DNA of 64,000 nucleotides from Dillenia suffruticosa. Its lineage: Eukaryota; Streptophyta; Magnoliopsida; Dilleniales; Dilleniaceae. Position 1 is the first letter of the stretch. The number at the start of each line of letters is the position of its first letter. Position numbers and translations under genes: made by a program. This document shows positions 1-12,803 of this stretch, piece by piece. Location of the stretch: NCBI GenBank assembly GCA_033439265.1, contig JAVTVX010000015.1, positions 23,117,947 to 23,181,946 of the forward strand, read 5' to 3'. The notes beneath the pieces were generated by a model. That model was not told where the DNA came from. It did no database searches and saw nothing but the letters and a program-made list of their open reading frames with translations.

Positions 1-1807
1 TTTTTTAAACTAAGGAGTTTGCCTCAAAAATCTCTCCTCCAAATGTTTAGCCCAGACCAATGGTGTAATCGTCAATGGGTTTTACTATCATAAACATCAC
101 CCCAACCTTAGGGTTAGCTCAGAACCTTCAAGACGGTACAACCAAGTTAGCTTAACAGGGACTTGGGAGGCATCTCTCTACCATGTCTACTCCCTCCAGT
201 CTAACAAGAGCTCTAACCATGCTACCCCATCGAATCAGATTGTGAAAGCTCAAACTAGTCATTACATTTACATGGGTGTGCTCACACCCCAAGCATGCAC
301 CATTTCACAAAAAGCAAATCATGTGCCCTAGATTTCATAAATTCAACAACAATATCCATAAAGAAATTTAACATGGCATAAAATATAGTTGCAAGTGCAT
401 AGATTTCACAACTTAAATCAAAATATTTGTAACACACTCCACATTCACAAAACATTATATAAAATTCAAGTAAAAAAATCATTCTAGAAAACCAAAAAAA
501 AAACATTATCACATTTACAAACACAAAAATCCATCAACTCACAGTGTTAGAGAGGGTAGTCACTCCAAATTTCTCCACAACAAGGGTCTTGCTTCGATCA
601 GTTTTATCTAACCCCTATGAAATATCATCAAGTAACGACAATCATCAATATCAATCAATACAAGTCAAACAAAAAAAAACTCTAACATTCAAAACCTATT
701 TTTCTCTCACTTATCGTGACTTTAAATCTTTTAAATCCAAATGGACAAGTGGTTAGACAAATTAAAGTTTGGGATAGAAAGATTACAATAAATTAATTTT
801 GTTTCCAAAGCTCCTTCCAGTTTGGGGTTATACTAAACCCCCTGATTCTTTTCTTTTTGTGACAACTCTAGGTCCTCAAACCATTCTCCAAAATCAAGGC
901 TATGGTCTAAATTTGGGGAATTGGATGGGTAATTTAGAACTTTTGACCTAGACTTTTGGTGGTGAATCGATTGGATTTGAGAGAAAAGAAAAGAATGGTC
1001 TAGAAAATGCGTGTTTTACTTAGGTCTCATGAGTTTTAGAGTCTCCTTTCTACTTTTATCTTCTAACCCATTTCCAGTATTTACTTAATAGGCCTCTCAC
1101 ATTTCTATATTGTACAAATGTCCAATATGTCCTCCTTGGATTATTGGGAAGGTCAGGCCTATGGATTTAAGTACTTGAAATTATGCTTTACCGAGAAAAA
1201 TATTTTTGAGGATGAGTTAGGAAAGTTGAAACGAAAATTGAAATTTATGATAAATAAATTAAAAATAATAAAAATGAGAAATGTTCAAAAATATGGGATA
1301 TAATATAATTTGTGCATTATATGACTAAAGGAACATGTTTAATACAAATGTACTAAGAGAACATGTTTAGTGCAAGTGTATAGAGAGAACACCAAGAAAA
1401 CCGAGAGGTAGATGCAAAAATGCACCAAGGGAGAAATACAGTAGTGTATGGAGAGGTGTTTACAAGTTTCACACTGTACTGAAAGACTATAAGTTTCACC
1501 ATATACCAAGAGAGAAATAGAATTTAATGCAAGCGCTCCAACACTTTGAAAATTGAGAGGTAAATGGAGAATTGTACCAAGAGGTAACAATAGAGTAATG
1601 GACCAAGAAACAGAAATTACCAAGAGACCAAGAGGTAAATGGATCACCAAGAGACCGAATAGGAAATCAAAATTTGAAGAAATAGTCCCACAAGGATAAA
1701 ATCTACATTTATATCTAAATTGATTATTCTCCTACACTTTACAGGGCATAAAAATTTCAAATGATTATTTAAAATCAACACCACAACCAGATTTTCCCGG
1801 TATTACA
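1..1807 (-). repeat. Gypsy A 3' LTR, cut by window edge
   Basis: This stretch aligns by eye with about 10770-12803 over its whole length: the shared CTCAAAAATCTCTCC stretch near its start, the shared microrepeats of the AGAACATGTTTA type near 1350, and the shared terminal block with ACACCACAAC. It ends at 1807 with ATTACA, against GTTACA in the other copy. In the element's minus orientation this is the 3' LTR. The open frames inside it match nothing I know and are not called as genes. Confidence 0.75.
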
Positions 1808-1829
1808 ATTCCTAACCCCTAAAAGAAAA

Positions 1830-3040
1830 TTTTGTCCAAAAAATTTCATTACATAATTATTCCTTAAAATTTCATCAACTTATAACTTATCAACCTTTTT
1901 CAAAGGATAGGTGTTTTGGATTGACAAGAAGTGAGTTGATTTGGTGAGATGGTCTACAATCACCTGAATAGGATCATACCTATTCGGTGTACGTGGCAAA
2001 CCAACTATGAAATCCAAAGTAACATGCTCTCACTTCCACTCGAGAATTGACAATGGTTGGAGAACACGGCAAGCCTTTAGTACTTCACCTTAACTTGCTG
2101 ACACAAGAAGCACTTGGACACAAATTCGGCAATCTTTCTTTTGATTCCAAACCACCAATAAGTCTTTTTAATCACTCAGTACATGTTAGTACTTTTCAGG
2201 TATATAGCATAAGCCGATAAGTATGCCTCCTCAAGAATAGCTTTACGAAGATCAATGTCCTTGGGAACACTTGTTTTAAAACATAGCATCTCATCCCCTC
2301 GGATTCTAAACTCACCCCTTGTCTATTGTGGACTTCCTCAACTATCATTTACAATTCATTACCGGCAGCTTGGAGCTCTCGAGTATGATCCATTAAGGTT
2401 GGTCTTACCTCAAAACTAGCAAGCAATGCACCCTAATCATCATTTGCTAATCTAACCTCAAGGACTCAGATTTCAACCAAACATCAAAGGTAGGAATTCC
2501 CATGAGATTCCAAATTAAATGAAGATTTCTAGCTCAAAGCATCTGCAACTACATTGACTTTACCGGAATGGTAATCTATTACCAAATCATAGTCTTTAAT
2601 GAACTCAAGCCGCCTTCTTTGCCTCAAATTCAACTCCTTTTGTGTGAGCAAATATTTCAAAGTTTAGCGATCGGTGAAGATCCTACAAGTCTTCCCATAC
2701 AAATATTGTCTCCATATCTCCAAAGCAAATACAATTGTAGCTAACTCCAAATCATGAGTAGGATAGTTCTCTTTATGCTTCTTTAGTTGGAGTAGGAATA
2801 AGCAATTACCCTTTCATTTTGCATTAACATACATCCCAATCCTTGTTTACTAACATCACTATAAATCACATATCCACCTCCACTGGATAGGAGAGTAAGG
2901 ATCGGAGTGAATGTCAACCTCTTCTTGAGCTTCTCGAACCTAGTTTCACACTTATCATCCCACATAAATTTAATTCCTTTTCTTGTTAAACTAGACAATG
3001 GAGCGTCAATTCTAGAAAATATCTCAACAAAAAATCAAAC
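1830..3040 (-). pseudogene. Gypsy A RT tail, RNase H and integrase remnant
   Basis: Read on the minus strand, about 3040-2560 matches the end of a Gypsy reverse transcriptase and its RNase H (motifs FSRIDAPLSSLTRKG, VIYSDVSKQGLGCMLMQ, then [12 protein letters not shown] and VVADALS). About 2060-1880 matches the integrase core (WEHVTLDFIVGLPRTPNR and VIVDHLTKSTHFL). The integrase stops soon after its core and the LTR begins, so the C-terminal part is missing. This is a broken fossil with several breaks. It is named with confidence because of the motif order RT, RNase H, integrase, which is typical of Ty3/Gypsy. Confidence 0.8.
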
Positions 3041-4095
3041 GCCCCAAAGCCCTATGGTCGGGGTCCCTGTCCCGGTCCTGCTAGTCTGAAGCTAGAAGAC
3101 CCTCCGTGATAACCAGAACCTTTACCCCTCTTCGAAGACTGTCCATCCTGTGACCCAGTTTTCTTCCTTTTTCTGGTGACTCTCTTTCTGCCTGGCCTCA
3201 GCTCGAACGATCTCCTCTACCCGATATGCTGAATCATTCACCGCTAAAAGTGTAAAGGCAGGAGTCACTGTCATATCTTCTTGATGCTCAAATGGAGGCC
3301 ATCCTCAAACTTAAACCTCATTTGAGTTGGTATAGCCATGTCGGGGACAAATACTGCTAATCTCCTGAGTTCAGCCTCGTACTCTGAAATTGACCTAGTC
3401 CCCTGACGTAAGTACAGGAACTCTGTTCTCATGCGATCCTGTTGAAACGGGGTAAAGTACCTGCGGTCGAACTCTCGTAGAAAGTCCTCCCACCGTAGAG
3501 TCTGTGTAGTACTGTCACAGATAGCCTCCCACCACGAGAAGGCATCCCCGTCGAGGAGTCTCTCAACAACTCTCAACCTGAGCTCCTCTGTCAACCCCAG
3601 ATCAGTAAGAATCCTACGAGTCCTGTTAATCCAGTGTTTTGCCACTGTGGTATCACCAGATTCTGAAAAATCTGTGCATCCGAGCTGTCGTGACTCTTTC
3701 ACCAACTGTGTAAGCTCATGGATGCGCCGCAAAGTAACTGATGTATCATCAGTCGGACTAGAAATGGATGGACCGGCCACCAGAGGAGGAACCGGTGCCG
3801 TAGATGCTGGTACGGCCGCAAGTGCGGTCGCTGGAGTCTGTGGTGAAGGTGGTGACATCTGCAGCCCATATCTACTGTACCACTCCTGCCACTGCCTAAG
3901 GCGTCTAGTAGTGGTGGAGGAATCTCTGTTGTAATAGCCGGTGGAGGTGCTGGGGGTGGCGCTGGTGAAGGTACATGAGTAGAGGAAGCATTCTCTGGTA
4001 CTCGTAGAGTCTCGGGTACCCTAGGTGTATCAGGCACTGGGGAACTCTCGGGTGGTGTGAATCTAGCACCGCGCTTACCACATTTAGGTGGCATA
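3041..4095 (-). pseudogene. Gypsy B gag (retrotransposon capsid-type protein), partial
   Basis: The minus-strand frame starts at an ATG near 4095 (MPPKCGKRGARFTPPESS) and continues as a proline-rich N-terminal stretch. A typical Gypsy gag core follows: HELTQLVKESRQLGC, TVAKHWINRTRRILTDLG, AFSWWEAI, WEDFLREFDRRYFTPF and RTEFLYLRQGTRSISEYE, ending near the region before the zinc knuckle. A gag core with WW and F..RYF motifs is characteristic of plant Ty3/Gypsy elements. It is the cleanest gag in the window but is incomplete and broken. Its start is only about 300 bp from the primer site, as expected for a gag leader. Confidence 0.85.
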
Positions 4096-4372
4096 ATTCT
4101 GTAAAATAGGTGCATTTTTATTATGTAAAAATCAAGAATTCGGGTTAGTTACTGAATAACTAACCCAAAAAAATTGAGTTATGAATCAAGACATATGAAA
4201 GCGAAATAATGGGTTATATGCATCATGTATCTAACCCCTTAAAATAGATGAATTTATATGCATATGGCCATGTATGAGATTTTAAATGACTGTATGAAAC
4301 TCTTTAATGCATTGAGGGCTTTTTAAATGTACTTGGAAAAATTTTCATTACTATCTTTTCTCTAACCTAGAC

Positions 4373-4384
4373 GCTCTGATACCA
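4373..4384 (-). promoter_or_regulatory. Primer-binding site of Gypsy B
   Basis: GCTCTGATACCA on the plus strand is the exact complement of TGGTATCAGAGC, the site that pairs with the 3' end of plant initiator-methionine tRNA. It lies 7 bp from the LTR edge at 4392, which fixes the minus orientation of the element. Confidence 0.9.
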
Positions 4385-4391
4385 ATAAAAC

Positions 4392-7300
4392 TGTCACGTC
4401 CCGAACCGGGGTCCTAAGCAGCAGCTCGTTGCCTTGGATGCTGGCTCAATTTTCTAAAAAATCGGACATAATCTCCCTATATTTCGAAAGTCTCCCATAT
4501 ACAAATCAACTTGTATATTGAATGATCATCCTGCCATATGAATAAATGGGCCAACCCAGCCATACAACAATCAACCACAATCATATCATACCAACCAGTC
4601 CACACCGTACAAACCAGGACAACACGAGCCTATCACAACTACTAGAAATTCTAGTACAACATGAGTAGCCACCATACCGAGCGGGCATAAATTTTTATGC
4701 ATCTGTATAACAAGCTCCCAAGTTAAAAATTTAAATGCTTTCAAGTGCCTCAATGTAGAAGAAATGAACCAATATGAAAGTTTCATAAATAAATATTAAT
4801 AATTTATACAGTCATCCCATGAAATATACATGTCCATCTACGGACCTCAATATCAAGATCTCGCAGGGTCGATATACAACATGGATCTCATATTTCAAAT
4901 GAAATTTAGATCTCACCTTAGTGAATACATAAATCCACAAATACGCAACAGACGTCTAGAGCCTGATGCGTCGCTTTATCATAATAACTCTATCTGAGAA
5001 AGGAAAGGAGACGGGTGAGTATCAAGGGAGATACCCAATGAGTGAGGGGATTAATATCAAGCATAAATAGTATGTGTGAACCATTGGAGTATCAAACATA
5101 ATTATTCATAAACAATAATTTACATTTGGAAGTAAAACATGTATGATCAGTAAAATGAAATCATGTAATCCATCCCATGGTATCATACATATGTGCATCT
5201 ATTTAAAATCAAGTATTTTTAGAGCAAACCGAATATGATCCTGGCAAAGGTCGACCATGACCAATACAAGCGCATCGGGGGTTTTATTATGCATAAATGT
5301 TCAAAAGTCGCTCTCTACAATGACGTTGGCTCTAAACTTCACTGAGGCTAGCTCATACATAGATCATATCACGTATAGGACCCCGCCCGATGCTAAACAG
5401 TGGCATCACACATGTTCTCCCCCTTGCGGGTTTAACTGGCCACACTTATACCCATATACTAGATGTTTGCGAGTACCTCCGCACGAAGTGTACCCAGACG
5501 TATACTCAACGCCATAACAAACGTCTCCCGCAGCTATGGTCGTCCTCTCGGGACTCAATCATATCATAACAGTCATCCCACGGCCATACGGCCCTAACTC
5601 AGTGTTATAGAAATCATAGTGCTCAACAAATGTGCCATATTAAGTCATATAAGATTTAAACAAGTGAAAATCATAAAACATGACACCAATTCAGTTGAAT
5701 CAAATTTATGGATGCATATTCATAGAAAACATGAGTTTACAACACTCCAATAATCACAAAACAAATTCAAAATCTAGTAGCACACGACGAGTCATACATA
5801 TCAAAAGCATGTTTTGTTAAAAACACAACAAAACTTAAGTTTCACTTTTCATGCATGAGATTTGAGTCCCACTCACTGTAATAGGGAGGATATAGCACTC
5901 CCAAATGAGCCACAATTACGATGTATCAAGCTCTCTTTAACGACTTGGGAAAAAGTCACCTATCAAGTTCACTCATAGTTCTCCACTTTGTGCCACTTTG
6001 TGTAGTCCTACGACAATTTGCATAATGTTTTATATATAAGTCCAAATCAAGCAACATTTTGATATGTTGTAGGTAACTTCATGACCTACAACTTTGATGT
6101 TATGCACATTCTCAAAATCACATCAAAAGATTTCCGAAAATCCCCATTTTGATTCAATTACATTCTAAATTCAGACTCTGTTCCATTTTATTGAAAAAGC
6201 TATAACTTTCCCTATACCTATCCAAACGTTATGAAATTTTAACATGTTATACCCAAGACATAGGCCTATCACTTTCATGTTCTGAGTTCCTCTCAATTGT
6301 GCTTAGAAGGGGATTGAAATGGATCATGATCAGAACAGGCAGGATTTCAGTTGGAAAAATAGAATTTCTGTCAACACCCCTTTAGTAAAATGGGCATAAC
6401 ATTTGATTCCCTCATGTGAATTGGATGACATTTTAACATGTTGTAGCAAAGAGGGATATATACAACTTTTATGCTTTGATCTGACCCAAACTAGGACTGG
6501 AAGAGGGTCGTTTTTATACATTGTTCTTAGGGTTCGAAACATGACAACCTTCTGTCCCGTTTCAGGACAATTGCCATAACATTTGACACAGGAATAGGAT
6601 TAAGGTGATTCTTATCTCGTTTGAAAGATAATACCTATATCTACAAATTACTTAACTGGGGCATTCGCTAATTCATATCATAAGACACCTCAAAATAGAG
6701 GTTAAGTCACGGACAGAAACAGAACTAAGGCAGGACAGAACAAAAATTTCTATGCAAAACACTTAAATTTGAAAAATCATAATAAATCCAATTCTCATCA
6801 GAATGCAACGAATCATATCTCATTTTAAAGTTCTATGAGTCTAATTTCACCTGAAAGTAACCTAGCTCAGTTTGCCTTTGTGCAGAAAATGTTATGACCA
6901 AAACATTACAGTATGGTCAGAATGTCCTATTTGTAGAAATTTCAAAGAAATGTTTAAAGAAAATCCTACCTTCCTTCAATGGTGAATCTCACAGCTCCTC
7001 TTGTTCTTCACCAAGCAAAACTTCTCCTTTTACTCCAATTTATGGATATGTTGTAGTTGTGTTTGAGAGGAAGTGATCTATGTAAAAATATTTAGATGTT
7101 GTTGTAGAAAAATTTTTGGATCCCTCACCTTGAAGCTCACGGTTCTTGGGAGAAAATGAGAGAGCTTGCTTTCCTTTGGCAGGAACACACTCAAGGTTTT
7201 TGGGAAGGAATGAATAAGTGTTTGTTTTATAGCACTTGTCCCATTTAATCCAAGCCATCCATATTTTCCCAAGATAAATTCCTAGCTGTTGGATTTTTGT

Positions 7301-8225
7301 GTCACACAAGAGTTTATTCTCTCTCCACAAGCACTTTCTCTCTCTCTCTCTCTCTCTTACGGTTTTGACTCTTCTCACACACAAGCACACTCTTTCTCAC
7401 ACTCCTCCATTAATTACATGTTCCCCAACAACCCAAATTAAATGGCCCACATTTATTCTTTAAATTTTCAAATAATCCTAGCCTTCCACCTCATTGGCAT
7501 ACTTCCCTTGGTCATTAATTGTCTCCAATCCCCTTTTTCTAAATTATATAAAAGGTCCTTCTTAGATTTGCATGAAAATATCTACCTCGATTTTCGCGTA
7601 ATGCGCGGCGAGGTCAATATTCGACCCAAAATCCGAGAAATTCAAATTTACCCATTTGGTTCAGTTTTTCACACTGAATCCAATAGAGTTGGTCTCGCAC
7701 ATAGATGAAGTCATTTGACCTTCTAAATCACCCTTAACGCATTAGGGTTTTTAGAATGATTTTGGTCTTCCTCTTTGTGTTTTTGCCAACATTTTCTGAA
7801 ATTGCGTTTTAACTTGATCAAACGTTAATTTAGCCTAATTTAGGCTTCCTGGCAAAATTTTAGCGGTTTGCATGGGTAGAATTAAATTTGGCTTGGTGAA
7901 GACAAATTTTCATTTCCGACGATTAAGTATCGGGCGTTTCTTCGCAAACAATTGAGAATTGCCCGAATTCGAGTTCCCATAACTTTTTAAGTTAATTTAG
8001 CATGTGTAATTTCATCGGGGTTGAGATTGCACACATAGATTTTAAAATGGCACAGGGGGAAAATTTTTTTTTTTTAGCTCTCGGAAATTTCGTCAAAAAT
8101 TTTCAAGAGTATTATAAATAGAAAAAAAAAATTTCTAAAAGACTTTTCTCTATATGAAAATGAAAATATATCATATATGGATAATGAGAAGTACAATATA
8201 CAATATATCGAGTGTCGGTGTTACA
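4392..8225 (-). repeat. Gypsy B 5' LTR, about 3.8 kb
   Basis: The block begins TGTCACGTCCCGAACC and ends GGTGTTACA, giving TG...CA ends with the primer site at its inner side. A length near 3.8 kb is within the range of Tekay/Del-type Gypsy LTRs. A shortened relative with the same outer end occurs at 17866-19078. A CT microsatellite sits at 7337-7357. The open frames in the block show no family signature. I see no second copy in the window to confirm both borders, so the right edge depends on the TG...CA rule. Confidence 0.6.
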
Positions 8226-8585
8226 AAACTTGTACTAGCAAAGGAATTTTTGGATCCCATGTTAATGAGTATATAGGTATTGACACAAAAAATTTTCATT
8301 ATACCTATTAATATAAACCGTCAAGTGATTATTAGTCAAATCTTATAATACACATTCCATATATGACTTTTATAACATAGCATCAAATCATATATAAATA
8401 TCAACCATTCTAAATATTCTCCTAGAATAGTTATCAACACTAATAATTTTCACAATTCGTTACATTAAGCTAATACTTAGAATGGTTCATCAATTTATCT
8501 CTACCATGTAGTGATCAATGCCATTAGCAAACCTTCAAAGATCATGCAATATCAATAACATGCTTTTAAATCAATAAATTTGTAT
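8226..8585. other. Unassigned AT-rich 360-bp stretch
   Basis: No gene or known repeat was recognised. It lies between the outer end of the Gypsy B LTR and the point where Gypsy A gag-protease similarity stops (about 8586). It may be leftover DNA from another inserted repeat or from the deletion that joined the two elements. Confidence 0.4.
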
Positions 8586-9946
8586 TTAACTAAATTTACC
8601 AGTGACAATATCGAGATTATTTTGTGCCTCTTCATTAGTAATCCCATAGATTCTAGTTTGGGCTTGAGTTTGAAGACGTTGGGTATTGGTTGCCACGTTG
8701 TTGCTTCTGGTCCCTATCCTTGGAGTAGTATTGGAGGAAGGTGTGGAAGTGTTGGTTAATCCACCCTTGGAGCCACTAAGAAGGCCTCGGTTTTGTTGAC
8801 TCCCTTGACCTCTCAAACCCAGTTTGGGACAAGTATTTCAAAGATGGCCTTCCTTTCAATAATGGTAGCACTTCCTAGGCTCATTGTAGGGCCCGAAGTG
8901 GAAGTTCTTGCAATTCTTGCAAGGGTCTTTCTTGTTTTCCACCGACTTGATTTTGGACATTACGCTAGTATTTGGGGCATCCATTTTGGAAATGTATTGG
9001 CCTTGGAGAGAGTCAACGGATCCCACCACCATAGGAATTTGTGTTCATACTTTTCTTAAAACTTTGGTCCAAAGTGGACTCGGATTTCCTTTTCTTCTCA
9101 TAGCCCTCTCTAGCCTTTCCTCTTTCTTTAAGTATCTTCTCAGCCCTCAATACTAATTGCAAGATATCTTTGAAAGTGTGAATCTCGGTAACCGACATCT
9201 TTTCTCTAAAACTCAAATCAAACCTTATTCAAACTTAAAGCACAAATATTCTTCGGAGGCCACAAACTCTGAGACAAGATAACTCTCTCTACTCAATTTC
9301 AATACTCTGTCACCGACTTATTTCCTTGCCTAAGATGGAAAAATTCCTTCCTCTTTAAGTCTGATAAAATCAAGTGTAGTACTTCTCATCAAATTCACTA
9401 AGAAATACACTCCACATGATGGGAGTAGAGGATCAAGTTCTCCCACCATGTGCAGGCACTCTTACTAAGTAGCGCTACGGCTATCATAATTGTCATCTTA
9501 TCATCCAATCTTATGTTGGCTGTCATTTCTTGTACTCTATTGATCCAATCCTTTGCCACCATAGCATCATTAGTGCCCAAGAAGATCTCACAATCAAGTT
9601 GTCATACTTCCTTCATCAACTTGGATAGCTTAATGGTTGGACGAGTAGTTGATGCAACTACCAGTGGAGAAGGAGCTACCGATGTTGGGGGAGTACTTAT
9701 TGTGGCAGTAGTGTTTGGTGGAGGAGGAGTTTGCATTACAACTTGGGTTTGGGTTTGGAATTGAACACCATATTTGCTCCACCATTCCATACATTGTTGG
9801 AGAGTTGTAAGTGGTGGTACAGGAATCTTAGATGGAGCAACCAAAGGTTCGGATGCACTAGAAGGAGGGGTACAAGAAGATAATGCAGTCTCGTGCTCAA
9901 AAAGAGAAATCTCAGTCAAGGTCTTCATTTTTCGACATGGAGCCAT
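8586..9946 (-). pseudogene. Gypsy A gag remnant
   Basis: On the minus strand the frame starts with an ATG near 9946 (MAPCRKMKTLTE). It runs through a Pro/Thr-rich stretch, then gag core motifs (DAMVAKDWINRVQEM, CTWWENLI near 9580-9400), a basic Lys/Arg/Glu-rich stretch near 9216-9060, and finally RIYGITNEEAQNN near 8640. That last motif is the usual junction of gag with the protease in plant Gypsy elements. The protease itself is not present: the similarity stops at 8586. It is broken in several places. Its N-terminus lies about 230 bp from the primer-site remnant of Gypsy A. Confidence 0.75.
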
Positions 9947-10171
9947 TGTATTTTATAAAAAGGAAACTAAGTTTAGTTCACTAAATTGAATAAAGTAATA
10001 ATGCACTCACATTGAGATATGACTTCACTTTATAGGACCCATAAGAGGCTTTCGAATCCTTCAAGACATTTAAAAACACCGAAACCTCTTTTAAAAAAAA
10101 CACTTGAAAGTATTTAGAAATATTTAAAAATTATTAGGAAAATATTTGAAAAATCAGATAGATTAACCGTA

Positions 10172-10183
10172 TCTCTGATACTA
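10172..10183 (-). promoter_or_regulatory. Primer-binding site remnant of Gypsy A
   Basis: TCTCTGATACTA resembles the complement of the initiator-methionine tRNA primer site (10 of 12 bases). It lies 7 bp from the LTR edge at 10191, the same spacing as in Gypsy B. Confidence 0.7.
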
Positions 10184-10190
10184 ATAGAAT

Positions 10191-12803
10191 TGTCAAACCC
10201 CAACTCTCGAGTCCGAGCACGTAACAACAATCGAGATATAGAAGTACATACAATCACCAACACACATCCCAAGTTACCACCAGGCTATGATGATACAATT
10301 TCCAAGTTAAGAAATCAAGCTTACAAAATGTTTAAATCCAAACATGTAAGGAACAAACAAATAATTAACATTTCAAAATATAAATTTGAACTTTAAGAAA
10401 GCATATAAAAAATATGCTACAAAAATCCCCTCTAATGGGTTTGTCTTCAAAATCCACATCTAAGAAGGACCAGTACCAATAGTTGATCCGAGAAGTCTCT
10501 CTCATCGACCGGATCTAACTAGCAATGGAGTGACTTTTATCTTTACACCTCCTCTAAAAAGAATAAAAATGAAGGAATGAGTATGAAAATACTCAGTGAG
10601 TGGATGCATTGGTATTGTTGTATAAGAAAATGAGTAGTGGGTGTGAAAATGTCAAACAATATTTTTAAAATCATATTTTTTATTCAACTAGAACATCGTG
10701 TAGTCATCTTAGCATTCCTCAACAAATGTCAAAATTTTCTTGCAATGTAATAAGCATTCACTATGCACATTTTTAAAAATAAAGGGTTGGCCTCAAAAAT
10801 CTCTCCACCAAAGGCTTGACCCTAACTAATAGTGGAATCACCAAGGGGATTAACTATCATAAACATTACCTCCAACCTTGGCATTGACTTGGGACCTCCG
10901 AGGTGGTGTAACCAAGTTAGCCTGATAGGGATTTGGGAGGTATATCTTTACTGTGCCTACCTCCTCAAGTCTAACAAGAGTTCTAACCACGTCGCGCCTT
11001 CGAATCTAACCGTGGAAGCTCAGATTAGTCATTACATTTATATGAGTGCTCCCACCCCAAGCATACACCATTTCACAAAAAGTATATCACGTGCCCTAGA
11101 AAATCAACAACTTCTCAATTTATGAATTCAACAACAATATCCATAAGAAAATTAAGCATGGCACAAGATATACTTACAAGTATATAGATTTCATGGCTCA
11201 AATCAAAATATTTCTAGTGATACTCCATATTCACAAAATATGATATAAAATTCAAGTAAAGAAAAATCATTTTAGAAAACCAAGAAAAATATTTTTCTCA
11301 TTCACAAATACAACAATCTATCCAGTCACAATGTTAGGGAGGGTAGTCATTCCTAATTTTTCCACAACAAGGGTCTTGCCTCGATCAATTTTGTCCAACC
11401 CTTAAGGGTCATCATCAAGTAACCATAATTATCAATATCAATCCAAGTCAACCCAAAAAAAACCCTAATATTCAAATTTTATTTTTCTCTCACTTATTGT
11501 GACTATAAATCTTCTAAATCCAAGTAGACAAGTGGTTAGGCAAATTAAATCTTAGGATATGAAGATTATAATAGCTTAATTTCATCTCCAAAAGTCCTTC
11601 CAGTTTGGGGTTACACCAACATTTTATTCTCTATTTTTTGTGACATCTCTAGATCCTCAATCCCATCTCCAAAATCAAGGCTATAATCTAACTTTGGGGA
11701 GTTGGATAGATAGCCTGGAACCTTTGATCTGTAGGTTTGGTGGTGAGTCCATTCAGTTTGGGAGAAAAGAGGAGAATGGTCTAAAAAGTGAGATGAAGTT
11801 TTTGTCTTGTGGGTTTTAGAGTTTACTTTCTACTTTTATCTTCTAACACATTTCCAATATTTGCTTAATACCCCTTTTACACTTCTAAATTGCATAAGTG
11901 TTTAATATGTCCTCCTTGGATTATTAGGAGGGTCAACCCTATGCATTTAAATACTTGAAATTATGCTTTGCTGAGAAAAATGTGTTTGAGGATGAACAAG
12001 AAAAGTGGGAATGAAAATTGAAATTTATAGAAAATAAATTAGATATAATAAAAATGAGAAATATTCATAAATATGGAATATTCAAAAATGAGTGGCTTAG
12101 TGGTGAAAAGCTTTTTGGGGGACTTGGTAGTGGTTCAAATCTCCACGACTACATGTACCACGAGAACACGTTTAATGCAAGTGTAACGAGAGAACATGTT
12201 TAGTGCAAGTGTACCAAAAGAACACCAAGAAAACCAAAAGGTAGATGGAAAAATACACCGAGGGAGAAATAAGATAATATAGCAAGAGGTGTTTGCAAGT
12301 CTTACACTATACTGAGAGACAACAAGTTTTACTATATACTAAGAGAGAAATAGATTTTAATGCAAGTGTTCCAATACTTTAAAAATCGAGAGGTAAATGG
12401 AGAATTGTACCAAAAGGTAGCAATAGAGTTGTAGATCGAGAGATAGCAATCACTGAGAGATCAAGAGGTAATAGATCACCAATAGAGCAAGTAGGAAATC
12501 AAAATTTGAAAAAACACTCCACCAAACGCTAAAATTCTACCAAGCAGATCAATTTCTCATAGAGGAGTGGATCAATTATTCTCACAGAGGAATCACGTTC
12601 TACCAAGCACAAAACACAATATTAACCGATTACTTAAAAATTGAAAGTTTGTCAATTGAGAGCCTAAGTAAGTTCCCGTATGACCCAAAGGACAAAACCC
12701 ACATTTATATCTAAATTAATTATTCTCAAACACTTTACAAGGTATAGAAATTTCAAATGGTCCTTTAGAATAAACACCACAACTGGATTTTCCTATTGTT
12801 ACA
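10191..12803 (-). repeat. Gypsy A 5' LTR, 2.6 kb
   Basis: It begins TGTCAAACCCC and ends TTGTTACA. From about 10770 onward it aligns with 1-1807. It holds an extra block near 12085-12150 with tRNA-like A and B boxes that the other copy lacks. The flank at 12804 is Copia RNase H coding sequence. Confidence 0.75.
12085..12150 (+). other. tRNA-like segment (possible SINE head relic)
   Basis: TGGCTTAGTGGTGAAAAGC at 12093 resembles a Pol III A box (TRGCNNAGYNGG) and GGTTCAAATCT at 12132 resembles a B box (GGTTCRANNCC). The spacing, about 39 bp, is close to that in tRNA genes. No full cloverleaf with paired acceptor arm was made out by eye, so it is not called a tRNA. The matching place in the other LTR (about 1298-1320) has a different, shorter sequence. 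Confidence 0.3.

Larger units (their letters stand above)
3041..8225 (-). mobile_element. Gypsy B fragment: gag plus 5' LTR nested in Gypsy A
   Basis: A second minus-strand Gypsy element is represented only by its 5' LTR (4392-8225), primer site (4373-4384) and gag (about 4095-3041). Its pol and its other LTR are absent. At about 3041 its gag runs straight into the reverse transcriptase end of Gypsy A. At its other end, 360 bp of unassigned DNA separate it from Gypsy A gag. The simplest reading is insertion followed by a large deletion that removed Gypsy B pol and part of Gypsy A pol together. Base composition of the gag is clearly more GC-rich than its surroundings. Confidence 0.7.
1..12803 (-). 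mobile_element. Gypsy A: old Ty3/Gypsy LTR element, truncated at window start
   Basis: Two direct repeats, 1-1807 and the matching part of 10191-12803, flank gag and pol remnants that read on the minus strand. Both end in GTTACA or ATTACA, and the full right copy begins TGTCAAACCCC, so they are LTRs; the left copy loses its outer part at the window edge. A primer-site remnant (complement of TGGTATCAGAGC) lies just inside the right LTR, which makes the right LTR the 5' one. Gag lies at 8586-9946 and RNase H plus integrase at 1830-3040. The stretch between holds a piece of Gypsy B, and protease plus most of the reverse transcriptase are missing. The LTRs differ at very roughly one site in five, so this is one of the oldest elements here. 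It is broken in many places. The right flank is Copia coding sequence, so Gypsy A inserted into an older Copia copy. Confidence 0.8.

Noticed and set aside
12085-12150. A functional tRNA gene
   Set aside because: A and B box likenesses are present, but no matching acceptor and anticodon stems were found by eye.
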